Source: JAJZSS01 sp964463505 (GTDB lineage: Bacteria > Chloroflexota > Anaerolineae > Anaerolineales > UBA4823). From it: a DNA stretch of 64,000 nt. This document shows, piece by piece, positions 52,198 through 60,659 of the stretch. The DNA lies in contig CAYXDC010000006.1 in the NCBI GenBank assembly GCA_964463505.1, positions 1-64,000 on the forward strand, given 5' to 3'. Each line of letters begins with the position of its first letter. Position 1 is the first letter of the stretch. The notes below the pieces were generated by a model. It was not told where the DNA came from and did not search any database. It worked only from the letters and a program-made list of their open reading frames with translations. The translations under genes were made by a program, and so were the position numbers.

Positions 52198-52228
52198 AAA
52201 AGGACCGGCGCACATGCCCGGTCCTTTT
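52198..52228. terminator. Bidirectional terminator
   Basis: Perfect 11-bp stem AAAAGGACCGG/CCGGTCCTTTT with a 9-nt loop; T-runs on both strands between the convergent binding-protein and VanZ-like genes. Confidence 0.9.
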
Positions 52229-52237
52229 ATCATCCTG

Positions 52238-52777
52238 CTATTTTGTTGAGCCATGCAGCCAGCGCGCCAGAAAAGGGATTTTAGCCAGCAGCACAAACAA
52301 CCCATAGCCAAGGCCCACCCCCAGCGTATTCAGGATCAAATCATCGACATCAAACACCCTGACTGCCAGGAAGAATTGAAATAACTCGATGAATAAGGTG
52401 ACCAGAAAGCCGGTCCCCACAGTCGCCCACCAGCGCCGGTAGCTTGGGGATAGAACCGGCAGGAACACGCCCAGGGGCGCCAGCAGCAGCAGATTTCCCA
52501 GGATATTCATCACCACATATGGGCTCATGTAGCGCAGCATGTGCAGGGTCTTGACCAGAGGCTGGAAGTTGGCCTGTTTGGGCTGAAGATCGGCCACGTT
52601 GATATACATGGGCCAGAATGTCAGGCGGGAAACCGTCAACAGATAACCAAAAAACAGATTTACCAGCACTTCGCGCCCAATCGCCAGCCGTCCGGCGCGC
52701 CGCCAGTTGATCAGGCGATACACGATCCAGGTAAAAATTGCGATCGCCAGGATCAGAGTCTCATTGATGGCAACCAA
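52238..52777 (-). CDS. VanZ-family membrane protein
   Basis: 179 residues with about five helices and the VanZ-like core VVMNILGNLLLLAPLGVFLP, then ELFQFFLAVRVFDVDDLILN and TLGVGLGYGLF. VanZ itself lowers teicoplanin susceptibility in enterococci; most homologues are of unknown function, and this does not imply glycopeptide resistance. Start is TTG 52777 with AGGAGG at 7 nt. Monocistronic. Confidence 0.88.
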   Translation of the reverse strand: MVAINETLILAIAIFTWIVYRLINWRRAGRLAIGREVLVNLFFGYLLTVSRLTFWPMYINVADLQPKQANFQPLVKTLHMLRYMSPYVVMNILGNLLLLAPLGVFLPVLSPSYRRWWATVGTGFLVTLFIELFQFFLAVRVFDVDDLILNTLGVGLGYGLFVLLAKIPFLARWLHGSTK

Positions 52778-52931
52778 AAATAATCCTCCTGCTAGTCAAA
52801 TTTTCAGGGTTTTTCGGATTTGGTCATCCGGATATTGCCGGAAAAGCGACGGACAGTAAGTACACCCATTCTGGCAGGCATGCGTTCACCTGGCCTGCCG
52901 CACCGGGGCGCGGTTCAGGCCAAAGCCTGGA

Positions 52932-52967
52932 TAAAAAAAACGGGGAAAGCCAGCCAGGCTTTCCCCG
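52932..52967 (-). terminator. Rho-independent terminator after ppk2
   Basis: Perfect 11-bp stem CGGGGAAAGCC/GGCTTTCCCCG with a 5-nt loop, followed on the minus strand by eight T. Confidence 0.92.
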
Positions 52968-52982
52968 GGTAAAAGTTGGAGC

Positions 52983-53927
52983 TCAGTAGATTTCTGGTAC
53001 AAAGGTCTGGTCACTCATCGGCGGGCGTACATAGCCTGAATCTTTTTCACGCTCCGGCAGCACGATGGCTTCGGGCGTGAGGTCATCATAAGGGATCTGG
53101 CTGAGCAGGTGCGAGATCATATTCAGCCGGGCGCGGCGCTTGTCGTCCGAATTGACCACATACCAGGGCGCCTGTTTGGTGTCGGTAAACTTGAACATTT
53201 CGTCCTTGGCGACCGAGTACTGCACCCAGCGTCTGCGTGACTCGAGGTCCATGGGGCTGAGTTTCCAGCGTTTGGTGGGGTCATCCAGGCGCGCCTGGAA
53301 GCGCCGTTCTTGTTCTTCATCACTCACAGAGAACCAGTATTTGATCAGAATGATTCCGGCGCGTACCAGCATGCGCTCGAATTCCGGGCAGGAGCGCATA
53401 AACTCGCGGTACTCATCCTCTGTGCAAAAGCCCATCACGCGCTCGACATTGGCGCGGTTGTACCACGAGCGATCAAACAGCACCATTTCACCGCCGGCAG
53501 GCAGGTGTGCAACATAGCGCTGGAAGTACCACGAGGTTTTATCGCGTTCGGTGGGTGTGCCCAGGGCCACAACCCGGCAGATGCGCGGGTTCAGGCTCTC
53601 GGTGATGGCTTTGATCGAGCCACCCTTCCCGGCAGCATCCCGCCCTTCAAAAATAACCACGACTTTCAGGCCCTTGGCTTTGATCCACTCCTGCAGCTTA
53701 ACCAGCTCAATGTGCAGCCTGGCGATCTCCGCCTCGTAATCCCGACGCTTCATTTTGGGTTTCTTTTCGTGGGAGTCGCTGTGCATCTGGATGCGCGCCA
53801 CCGGTTCAGGAGGCGTGGTTGTCTTACCATCACCTCCGGCTTTGGCTGGCTTGGCTGGAGAGGCCTTCATCTCCACCGCTTTGCTTGCGGGTTTCGGCTC
53901 TTTCTTTGGTTTTTCTTTTTTACTCAT
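52983..53927 (-). CDS. ppk2: Polyphosphate kinase 2 family protein
   Basis: Transfers phosphate between polyphosphate and nucleotides. 314 residues. A Lys/Pro/Ala-rich extension of about 80 residues precedes the PPK2 core with Walker A FEGRDAAGKGGSI, the lid TERDKTSWYFQRYVAHLPAGG and Walker B VLFDRSWYNRANVERVMGF. The core ends TKQAPWYVVNSDDKRRARLN. Single-domain PPK2; the preferred nucleotide (ADP/GDP) is not decided. ATG 53927 follows GGGAGG; the open frame upstream of it is unlikely coding. Confidence 0.93.
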   Translation of the reverse strand: MSKKEKPKKEPKPASKAVEMKASPAKPAKAGGDGKTTTPPEPVARIQMHSDSHEKKPKMKRRDYEAEIARLHIELVKLQEWIKAKGLKVVVIFEGRDAAGKGGSIKAITESLNPRICRVVALGTPTERDKTSWYFQRYVAHLPAGGEMVLFDRSWYNRANVERVMGFCTEDEYREFMRSCPEFERMLVRAGIILIKYWFSVSDEEQERRFQARLDDPTKRWKLSPMDLESRRRWVQYSVAKDEMFKFTDTKQAPWYVVNSDDKRRARLNMISHLLSQIPYDDLTPEAIVLPEREKDSGYVRPPMSDQTFVPEIY

Positions 53928-54080
53928 ATTGCCTCCCGTGCCCACCCTTGCCTGCATCTGATGCGATATTCTCATTATAGGGAAAAAACCTTCCAGATGC
54001 AATGTTTATTTCTAAATATAGAGATTTTCTCCGCCCTGGGGGAGTCAGGGCCTGATCAGCGCCCCTGTTAAATCCTTTTT

Positions 54081-54120
54081 AGCACCCCCCCGACCGCTGC
54101 CATTCGGGGGGTGCTATTTT
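54081..54120. terminator. GC-rich hairpin downstream of the ASCH-TPR gene
   Basis: A 10-bp stem AGCACCCCCC/GGGGGGTGCT with an internal loop, then TATTTT on the plus strand. On the minus strand (the gene's strand) the tail is A-rich, so termination efficiency is uncertain. Confidence 0.5.
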
Positions 54121-55334
54121 CAGGATCGCATGCGTTCTTCTGCTACGGTTTGAGCCTGGCGGGCGCTTTCAGTGCTGCGCATGTCGCCCAGGGCTTCATA
54201 GGCAATGGCTCGGGCAGCATAGGCGCGCCCCACCCCCGGCCAATTTTCGAGCGGCTCCAGAAGGACCAAGGCCTGCCGGGCGGCTTCCAGCGCTTCGGGT
54301 GCGCCGCCGCTGGTGACGTGCGCGTTGGCCAGATCGGCGCGCAAGATCCAGTACCAGCCGAGCCCCTGGCGGTGGTCATAACTATCGCCGCGACTGAACG
54401 CCTGGCGCGCTTCTTCCAGGTATTCCAGCCCTGGCTCCACATCTCCACTAAAAATGAGCGTGGCGCCATACGAGACCAGGCTGCGCGCCAGGGTCAGGTC
54501 ATCGCCGGACAGCCGCGCCGCCTCCAATTCGCAGATACTGACCTCAGCCGCCTTCTCGCGCCGCCCAAACTGGCGCAGGATATTGGCCTGGCGCATCAAT
54601 ACGGCGGCCAGGACGCGCTGCTGCGCCTGGAACTGCGCCTCGCCCGGGTTGAGCTCCAGCGCCAGCAGGCGTTCCTCCAGCGCCCAGTAAGCTTTAAGTG
54701 CGTTTTCAAGGTCTTCGGCCTGCTCATACTGCTTTAACGCCTGCTCGAGCTCCGCTTCTATCTTCTGGATCATCAGCTCGATCCCGGCTTGAATTGGCGG
54801 ATTTGGTGGGCGGTAGAGCACTTCAAAGCGCTCGCATACCACCGGCATATCCTGTGCAGGTTCGCGCCTGATAGCAGCGCATTCTCGGGAGAAGAAATGC
54901 CAGTGTACACGCCGCCAGTTTTCCAGGCTGCGGTCGTCTTCGCCTTCGTCATAGGCAAACTGGGCATCCACCAGGTTGAAGGGTATACGGCGCACTTCTG
55001 TGGTGCGAATCAGGCACAATGGATCACCTGCCCAATTTAGGATGATGGATAGGTCTCCAGGCTTTGGGAGCGGTTCTCCTTCGGCAGCATAGACCCATTC
55101 AAGCGAGGCAGTAGCCGTCTTCTTCCCTGCAACTACCAGAGCGCCAAGCTCGTCAGCAGCAGACTGAATTTGTGCTTGCATCTGGGCTCCGAGCTCGTCG
55201 GTGGCTTCCGGTTCATCCATGAAATGCCAGGCTTGTGGGGGTATGAGCGGGGCATTGGCGTCTGCTGGCAGGCTGCTCAAATAACCTTGCCAAAAAGCTT
55301 GAATGCGGGGGTCATTCGTTCCTTGATTGGTCAT
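54120..55334 (-). CDS. ASCH domain-TPR fusion protein
   Basis: 404 residues. The N-terminal ~175 match an ASCH-domain protein: GKKTATASLEWVYAAEGEPL, PKPGDLSIILNWAGDPLCLI, QFAYDEGEDDRSLENWRRVH and WHFFSRE. ASCH domains (PUA-like fold) bind RNA or modified bases. The C-terminal ~210 residues are helical TPR-like repeats (AQQRVLAAVLMRQANILRQF, GRREKAAEVSICELEAARL, ALGDMRSTESARQAQTVAEE). The combination suggests an RNA-linked scaffold, but the function is unknown. ATG 55334. Monocistronic. Confidence 0.8.
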   Translation of the reverse strand: MTNQGTNDPRIQAFWQGYLSSLPADANAPLIPPQAWHFMDEPEATDELGAQMQAQIQSAADELGALVVAGKKTATASLEWVYAAEGEPLPKPGDLSIILNWAGDPLCLIRTTEVRRIPFNLVDAQFAYDEGEDDRSLENWRRVHWHFFSRECAAIRREPAQDMPVVCERFEVLYRPPNPPIQAGIELMIQKIEAELEQALKQYEQAEDLENALKAYWALEERLLALELNPGEAQFQAQQRVLAAVLMRQANILRQFGRREKAAEVSICELEAARLSGDDLTLARSLVSYGATLIFSGDVEPGLEYLEEARQAFSRGDSYDHRQGLGWYWILRADLANAHVTSGGAPEALEAARQALVLLEPLENWPGVGRAYAARAIAYEALGDMRSTESARQAQTVAEERMRS

Positions 55335-55507
55335 TTGTGTGCCTCAGAAGGATCTGTGAATAAGTAATCTGATTTTACCCCAACCTGCCTCCGGCAAGTC
55401 GAAAGAGGCAAAAAAAAGGAAATTCGACGAAAATATGATGACAATCGGTAATATTGCTTAGAAGTATCCTCAGGTATTCTAGTTTATAAGATTATTCGGA
55501 GGGATCA

Positions 55508-58432
55508 ATGATGCTAAAACGTCGCCTGTTCTTCATCCTGATTGTCTTTGCAGCCTTCGTGCTTATCTTTAGTTTCCAATCCAGTCGTGCCCAATCTAGC
55601 TTGCCACCCGCCCAGGAAGAACACCTGGAGATACTGCGCGACTCGCTGGGTCAGGGACTGCCTGAATACCTGCAAGCCCCGGCCCTATACGATTCTGGAC
55701 TCGAGGGCGGTCAGAGTGAGCAGGAAATCAATGCGCTTAATTTGCCCGCCTGGTACCAGATTGTATTCCAGGTTCCAGGAAGTGAAACCTGGGATCTGTA
55801 CCTCATGAATGGGCAAAGCACTGAAATTCGACCATTTATAGATGGCAATGATAATGACATGTATCCCGCTTTTGCCTACACAGGAGACCGGGTATTCCTG
55901 GCGCGGGAAGTGTCCAACAATGAATTTGATCTGCATTCGTATACCGTCGATCAGAGCTCTTTTGTACGCCTGACGGATACTCCAGGTAATGATCTCGACC
56001 CTCAGCCATCTCCTGATGGTATCCAGGTCGTTTTTCAATCGTTGCGGGATGGTAATTCCGAGATCTATGTCATGGATGCCGATGGCTCCAACCCGCGCCG
56101 CGTGACTGAGCATCCCGGGTACGATGGCGAGCCCACCTGGTCGCCGGACGGAACGCAAATCGCTTTTGTTTCCGATCGTGGTGGGGTGTATGACCTTTGG
56201 GTGATGAACGCCGATGGAGGCGATCTACGTCAGTTGACATCGGGCGCTTATGCATTTACTCCCGCCTGGTCTCCAAATGGAAACCGGATCGCCGTAAGCA
56301 TGGATAGCAACCTGGATGGTTTCTTGGAGTTATGGCTGGTTGGCGCTGATGGAGATGGCAGTGTTAGGCCATTACAACAATTTACCAATGAAAAATACGA
56401 TTATTGGAAACCAGTCTGGACACCAGATGGCAATACTATTTTATTCATCCAGACAGGTTGGCAATACGATAACAATTATCAGGAGTGGTATATTTGGGGC
56501 TCCCAGATCACGCAATATGATGTGGTTACCGAGAATAGTCTGGGTGCCTTTGGCTTTTCGTATTTTGTTTGGGGAGTCGATATCGTTGCACCCGATCAAA
56601 TTGCACCTACAAGCTGCCATTTGATCAAGGATGATGCCGGTAGCGTCGCCGGTGATGGGGCGCTCTTTCGTATTCAGGCGGATGATTCTGGTTATATTGG
56701 TGCCGTCGCCTACCAGGTCCAGGCGCGGTCGGATGCTTATCGCGAATGGCAGGATGTCTATACCTGGCTACCTGTTCCTGGCGGTGTGATGAGCGGGGGA
56801 ATCTATGCTAGCCAGGAACTGCGCTGCCGGGCGGTCGATAGCGGCGGCAACTGGGGGCCCTGGTCCGCACCACCTTACACCCGCCTGGAATATGACGCCG
56901 CTCCACCGGAATCGATGGTGTTATTGGGCGCGATCGATCCTCTGGCCGAGCAAGCTTCGCTTACCATCCGGGCTTACGATCTTGGGGTTGGTATCGCCAA
57001 TGTTGATTTATATGCTCGTACACAAGATGCGGACACAGCCTGGGATTTGTATTTAGCAGATTTACAGCCCGGCGAAGAGATCCTCTTCCCAATCCAGGCA
57101 GGTGTTACTTATGAAGTCCGCAGTTCAGCGGTGGACCGGGTGGGGAATTATGAGATTTGGAGTCCTATCCCAGATCTTACTTTTACCTCCGTACAGCCAT
57201 CGCGCATAGCGAATCAACCTGATGCTGTCAGTGAGTTCGTGGAAGATGCTGCCCATGCTGCATACCTCCCTATGATCCAGCAAGGGCGTGACGCGCAGGA
57301 ATATACTAGTCTGCTTAATGATTGGCCAACGTACGGACAAAATTATGCTCGAACATCTTTCAGCGACCGTGAGCCTGGTGCTTCTCATTATGAACGAATC
57401 TGGTCAGAAACGGTTACTGCCTGCTCAGATTATTACTCGCTCTCTCTGGGTGGAGGGGTACTCGCATATTCCTTGGCAGGGTGCGATAATTTGACCCCGC
57501 GCCTGGTTGCTCGTGATCCCCGTTTTGGCACATTCCTTTGGCGCCAGGATGGAATTGCCGAAGATATGTATGCAGTATTTATGGATAGCACACTAAAATA
57601 TGGGCGGATTTTCCAGCATTACGTGGGGAATTCTTTTAATAACAGGATCATCTCAACGCATTTACGTTCAGGGAACAACCAGTGGGAGATAAGCCTGGCG
57701 AACCGAATAACAAATGGACCCTATGGGCCGCTGATTTCTCAGGATACGTTATATACCTTCCTTGACCAGGGCTGGCTGGCGGCATATGATGCTGCCAGCG
57801 GTATGCTGAGATGGACCAGCCGTAACTCCAGTGCCACGAATACCACCCTGGCGCTTGCGACCGATCCACAAACAGGGAGTGAGCGCTTGGTGACCCATAA
57901 TATTGACGGATTGAAATTGTTGCACATGAATTCCGGATTTATGGATTGGGGTATTGATCGGACAAATTTTGATGCCAGCTTGTTTGCCTCCCCAGTCATT
58001 GACGGAAATCTTGCTCTGTTTCAATTTGACTATGAGCTGGTCGCTGTTGATTGGTCTACCCACCAGGTCTTATGGTCATTAGCCGATTACAACCATTATA
58101 TGTTTGATGACCAGCCTGCGGTGGATGGTAATGAAATTTATGTTATTATCTACGACGCGTTGCAGGTCCTGGATCGAACCGATGGAAGTTTGCTCTGGGA
58201 TTTTGCTGTGCCTGGGGATGAACTATTAGGTACTCCGGTTTTAACCAAGAAGTATGTCTTTGTTCAAACACTTTCAAACCTGTATATTGTTGATCGAGAG
58301 TCTCATACCGTTGTCCAGGTGCTGCCTGGGTTCGGACAGTTCATCGTTGCCGATGGACATCTTTATCGCCTGCGTCAGATCAATAATGAATCTGATGTAA
58401 TCATAGAGATTTACCGCGCCGAAAATCCATAA
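55508..58432 (+). CDS. Large secreted double beta-propeller protein
   Basis: 974 residues, exported (FFILIVFAAFVLIFSFQSS signal). Residues ~100-320 carry TolB/PD40-type repeats (LDPQPSPDGIQVVFQSLRDG, GEPTWSPDGTQIAFVSDRGG, FTPAWSPNGNRIAVSMD). Residues ~360-570 are Ig/fibronectin-like. A YLPMIQQG motif typical of Chloroflexi exported proteins lies near 595. The last ~370 residues look like a PQQ-type propeller (LRSGNNQWEISLANR, ALQVLDRTDGSLLWDFAVPG). The gene is visibly more AT-rich than its neighbours. Role unknown; an extracellular scaffold is inferred. ATG 55508 and 55511 are both possible; GGAGGG precedes. Confidence 0.82.
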   Translation: MMLKRRLFFILIVFAAFVLIFSFQSSRAQSSLPPAQEEHLEILRDSLGQGLPEYLQAPALYDSGLEGGQSEQEINALNLPAWYQIVFQVPGSETWDLYLMNGQSTEIRPFIDGNDNDMYPAFAYTGDRVFLAREVSNNEFDLHSYTVDQSSFVRLTDTPGNDLDPQPSPDGIQVVFQSLRDGNSEIYVMDADGSNPRRVTEHPGYDGEPTWSPDGTQIAFVSDRGGVYDLWVMNADGGDLRQLTSGAYAFTPAWSPNGNRIAVSMDSNLDGFLELWLVGADGDGSVRPLQQFTNEKYDYWKPVWTPDGNTILFIQTGWQYDNNYQEWYIWGSQITQYDVVTENSLGAFGFSYFVWGVDIVAPDQIAPTSCHLIKDDAGSVAGDGALFRIQADDSGYIGAVAYQVQARSDAYREWQDVYTWLPVPGGVMSGGIYASQELRCRAVDSGGNWGPWSAPPYTRLEYDAAPPESMVLLGAIDPLAEQASLTIRAYDLGVGIANVDLYARTQDADTAWDLYLADLQPGEEILFPIQAGVTYEVRSSAVDRVGNYEIWSPIPDLTFTSVQPSRIANQPDAVSEFVEDAAHAAYLPMIQQGRDAQEYTSLLNDWPTYGQNYARTSFSDREPGASHYERIWSETVTACSDYYSLSLGGGVLAYSLAGCDNLTPRLVARDPRFGTFLWRQDGIAEDMYAVFMDSTLKYGRIFQHYVGNSFNNRIISTHLRSGNNQWEISLANRITNGPYGPLISQDTLYTFLDQGWLAAYDAASGMLRWTSRNSSATNTTLALATDPQTGSERLVTHNIDGLKLLHMNSGFMDWGIDRTNFDASLFASPVIDGNLALFQFDYELVAVDWSTHQVLWSLADYNHYMFDDQPAVDGNEIYVIIYDALQVLDRTDGSLLWDFAVPGDELLGTPVLTKKYVFVQTLSNLYIVDRESHTVVQVLPGFGQFIVADGHLYRLRQINNESDVIIEIYRAENP

Positions 58433-58436
58433 ACCG

Positions 58437-59360
58437 ATGCCATACCTTTTCCGCCCTCAGCCGCCCGCCACTCCTGCGCCTGCTCTTGCAGCGCCCATCA
58501 AAGCCCACACCGATTGGCGGGCGGTGGGGCTGGTGGTGCTGGGTGCGGTTTCCTACAGCACAGTTATCATCTTTACCCGCCAGGCGGAGGGACTGAGCGC
58601 GCTGAGCGTATCTTTTTTCCGCGCTTTGTTCGCCTTTTTATTTACCGGTGGGCTGCTGCTCCTGTACCGCCAGCCCCTGAATTGGGCCAGCCTTAAGCCA
58701 TACTGGAAGCTGCTGCTGGTCCAGGCCTTGTTCATGACCGGCACTGCGACCCTGTATGTATTTGCGGTGCAAAATACCACCGCCGCCAATGCTGCCTTGC
58801 TGGTTAATTCGGGTCCCATCTATATCGCCTTGCTGGCGCCATTGTTGCTGAAGGAAGCCAGCCCGCGCTATACCAGACTCAGCCTGGTGTTGATCGTGGT
58901 GGGGGTGATTTTGCTGACCGGCGTGCTTGATCAGAGCATAGCAGGAATTTCATGGCCTGGCTTGATCGCCGGCTTTTTCTCAGGTTTGTTTTACAGTTTT
59001 GTTTTACTTGCCAGCCGTTACCAGCGCGGGCAGGTGCCCGGCCTGGTGCAAGCCTGGGTAGGTTCTGGGGTCGCCACACTACTGCTCTTGCCCTGGGGGT
59101 TAACTGCTGAGCGCGCCCTGGTGTTTGACTACCTGCCGGTTTTGGTGTTGTTAGGCGTGATATCTTATGGTCTGCCCAGTTTCTTGTATTTCCTGGCTTT
59201 AACGCGCTTAAAGGCACAGGTCGTCAGCACGGTAGCCTTGCTGGAACCGGTCTCTGGCGCATTGATTGGCATCTTGATTTATGGGGAGATGCTTTCGCTG
59301 GCAGCCTTAATCGGCAGCCTGATGGTGCTGGCAAGTATATATTTAATTGCTCAGGAATAA
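58437..59360 (+). CDS. EamA/DMT-family transporter
   Basis: 307 residues, about ten helices in two EamA repeats: YSTVIIFTRQAEGLSALSVS and TTAANAALLVNSGPIYIALL in the first, LKAQVVSTVALLEPVSGALI in the second. Substrate unknown. It starts 4 bp after the propeller gene stop and probably shares its transcript; no clear ribosome site precedes ATG 58437. It is convergent with the pentapeptide gene (10-bp gap). It differs from the EamA protein at 23567 and is not a recent duplicate. Confidence 0.87.
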   Translation: MPYLFRPQPPATPAPALAAPIKAHTDWRAVGLVVLGAVSYSTVIIFTRQAEGLSALSVSFFRALFAFLFTGGLLLLYRQPLNWASLKPYWKLLLVQALFMTGTATLYVFAVQNTTAANAALLVNSGPIYIALLAPLLLKEASPRYTRLSLVLIVVGVILLTGVLDQSIAGISWPGLIAGFFSGLFYSFVLLASRYQRGQVPGLVQAWVGSGVATLLLLPWGLTAERALVFDYLPVLVLLGVISYGLPSFLYFLALTRLKAQVVSTVALLEPVSGALIGILIYGEMLSLAALIGSLMVLASIYLIAQE

Positions 59361-59370
59361 AATCGGGGGA

Positions 59371-59841
59371 TTAAGCTCGGTTCTTGAGCCACTCTTCCAC
59401 TTCAGCCGGCACGCCTTTAGCGCCTTCGATATTAGCATAGATGATGTTGGCATCTCGTAGATCGACATGCCACAAGTTGGCGCGCGTCAGATCAGCCCCG
59501 CGCAGGTTCGCTCCCCGCAGATCGGCCTCGCGCAGGTCAGCATCACGCAGATCCACCGTGCGCAGGTCCGCCCCCACGAGATTAGTATGCCGTAGACTGG
59601 CGAATTGCAGGTTGGCTTCCGAAAGGTCAGCGTATTCAAGGTTCGCGAAGTCCAGGTTGGCTTTGTTCAGGTCAGTGTTGGTCAGGCTGGCTTTGGAAAG
59701 GTTTGCATAAGCCAGATTGGCGCCCGCCAGGTAAAGGTGGTTCAGCAAAAGGCCCGTGAGATCAGCGCCGCGCAGGATAATCCCTTTGCCTGAATTGGTT
59801 GCAATCAATTTGATCAGCTCCGGTCGGGTCAGGTCAGCCAT
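59371..59841 (-). CDS. Pentapeptide repeat protein
   Basis: 156 residues. About twenty A(D/N)Lxx units run from residue 25 to 140 (for example ANLAYANLSKASLTNTDLNK, ADLREADLRGANLRGADLTR), forming a right-handed quadrilateral beta-helix. Such proteins range from DNA mimics that shield gyrase (Qnr/MfpA) to structural or unknown roles; no gyrase-targeting signature is evident. ATG 59841 follows AAGGAGA. Confidence 0.88.
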   Translation of the reverse strand: MADLTRPELIKLIATNSGKGIILRGADLTGLLLNHLYLAGANLAYANLSKASLTNTDLNKANLDFANLEYADLSEANLQFASLRHTNLVGADLRTVDLRDADLREADLRGANLRGADLTRANLWHVDLRDANIIYANIEGAKGVPAEVEEWLKNRA

Positions 59842-59974
59842 GGGGGTCTCCTTGTTGAGCGCGCTGTGTGAAGAATCAATCTAAGTAATTCGCCATAAGG
59901 AGCTTAACAAATCGGGCTCTCAACCAGCGTATACCTTAGCTTGATCCAGATTATACCTAAATTCAGGCAGGGTG

Positions 59975-60526
59975 TCACCTGTTGATGACCACCTGCAGTT
60001 GGCCTTGGTCGTCGTAGAACGAGCGTGCAAAGAAGGGTGGGTCGCCTGGGCGCTGGGTCAGGACGCGCGGCAGCAGGGTTTTAAGATCTTCTACCAGCGG
60101 CAACTCAGCCAGCGCCTCCACTGCTAACCATTCGGGTGCGCCTTCCGTCATAGCGGATGGTGCACCTTCCGGCATACTGGATGGTGTGCCTACGGGTGAG
60201 GGGCGGGCTTCTTCTTGGGGCAGATAACCGGTCAGGATGAAAACTGCCACACCCATATCCGGCTCGGCATCCACGGTCAAGATACCACTCAGCTGCAAAT
60301 CTGGGGGCTCTAGCCCGGCTTCTTCGCGCAGCTCGCGCCGGGCCGCGCTGAGGATATCTTCCCCGCGCTCCACATGCCCGCCCAGGCCATTATAGCGGTT
60401 AGCCCACAGGCGCTTGTGGGGCGCGCCGCGCAGCAACAGCACTTTGTCGCCGCGCCGCAAGAAGATCAGGGTGCGGGGTACGACCGCATAGCGTTTGACG
60501 TGCAGGCCCTGGTCCGTTGCCGGCAT
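59975..60526 (-). CDS. NUDIX hydrolase with repeat-containing insert
   Basis: 183 residues. The Nudix box GHVERGEDILSAARRELREE (residues ~48-67, continued by AG) is complete, so Mg-dependent hydrolysis of a nucleoside diphosphate derivative is expected; 8-oxo-dGTP-type or other substrate unknown. After the Nudix domain, about residue 110, lies an insert with two near-identical eight-residue units encoded by 24-bp repeats (60135-60182). ATG 60526 has AAGGAG at 6 nt. It lies downstream of the aldolase gene across a structured spacer. Confidence 0.88.
   Translation of the reverse strand: MPATDQGLHVKRYAVVPRTLIFLRRGDKVLLLRGAPHKRLWANRYNGLGGHVERGEDILSAARRELREEAGLEPPDLQLSGILTVDAEPDMGVAVFILTGYLPQEEARPSPVGTPSSMPEGAPSAMTEGAPEWLAVEALAELPLVEDLKTLLPRVLTQRPGDPPFFARSFYDDQGQLQVVINR
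60135..60199 (-). repeat. 24-bp tandem repeat within the NUDIX gene
   Basis: Two units (60135-60158 and 60159-60182), about 80% identical by eye, plus a partial third. In-frame, so copy number can vary without frameshift. Confidence 0.7.
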
Positions 60527-60562
60527 GAATGGCTCCTTCTACCCGGTGTTGCGGGGAATAGA

Positions 60563-60617
60563 GCCGGGCAGCTCAGGCCGGGCAAATGCTTTGCCCAAAT
60601 TGGCCTACCTGCCCGGC
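60563..60617. other. Nested stem-loop between aldolase and NUDIX genes
   Basis: Three stacked stems: GCCGGGCAG/CTGCCCGGC (9 bp), AGGCC/GGCCT (5 bp) and GGGCAAA/TTTGCCC (7 bp, TGC loop), 21 bp in total. No U-run on either strand. Candidate mRNA processing or attenuation element. Confidence 0.6.
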
Positions 60618-60659
60618 AGTTTGCTTTCATGGTGCGGAAAGATGATCCCAGTTGTGAAA

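Noticed and set aside
52238..52777. VanZ-like gene considered as glycopeptide resistance
   Set aside because: No vanA/H/X or regulator genes nearby; VanZ-family proteins are widespread with other or unknown roles.
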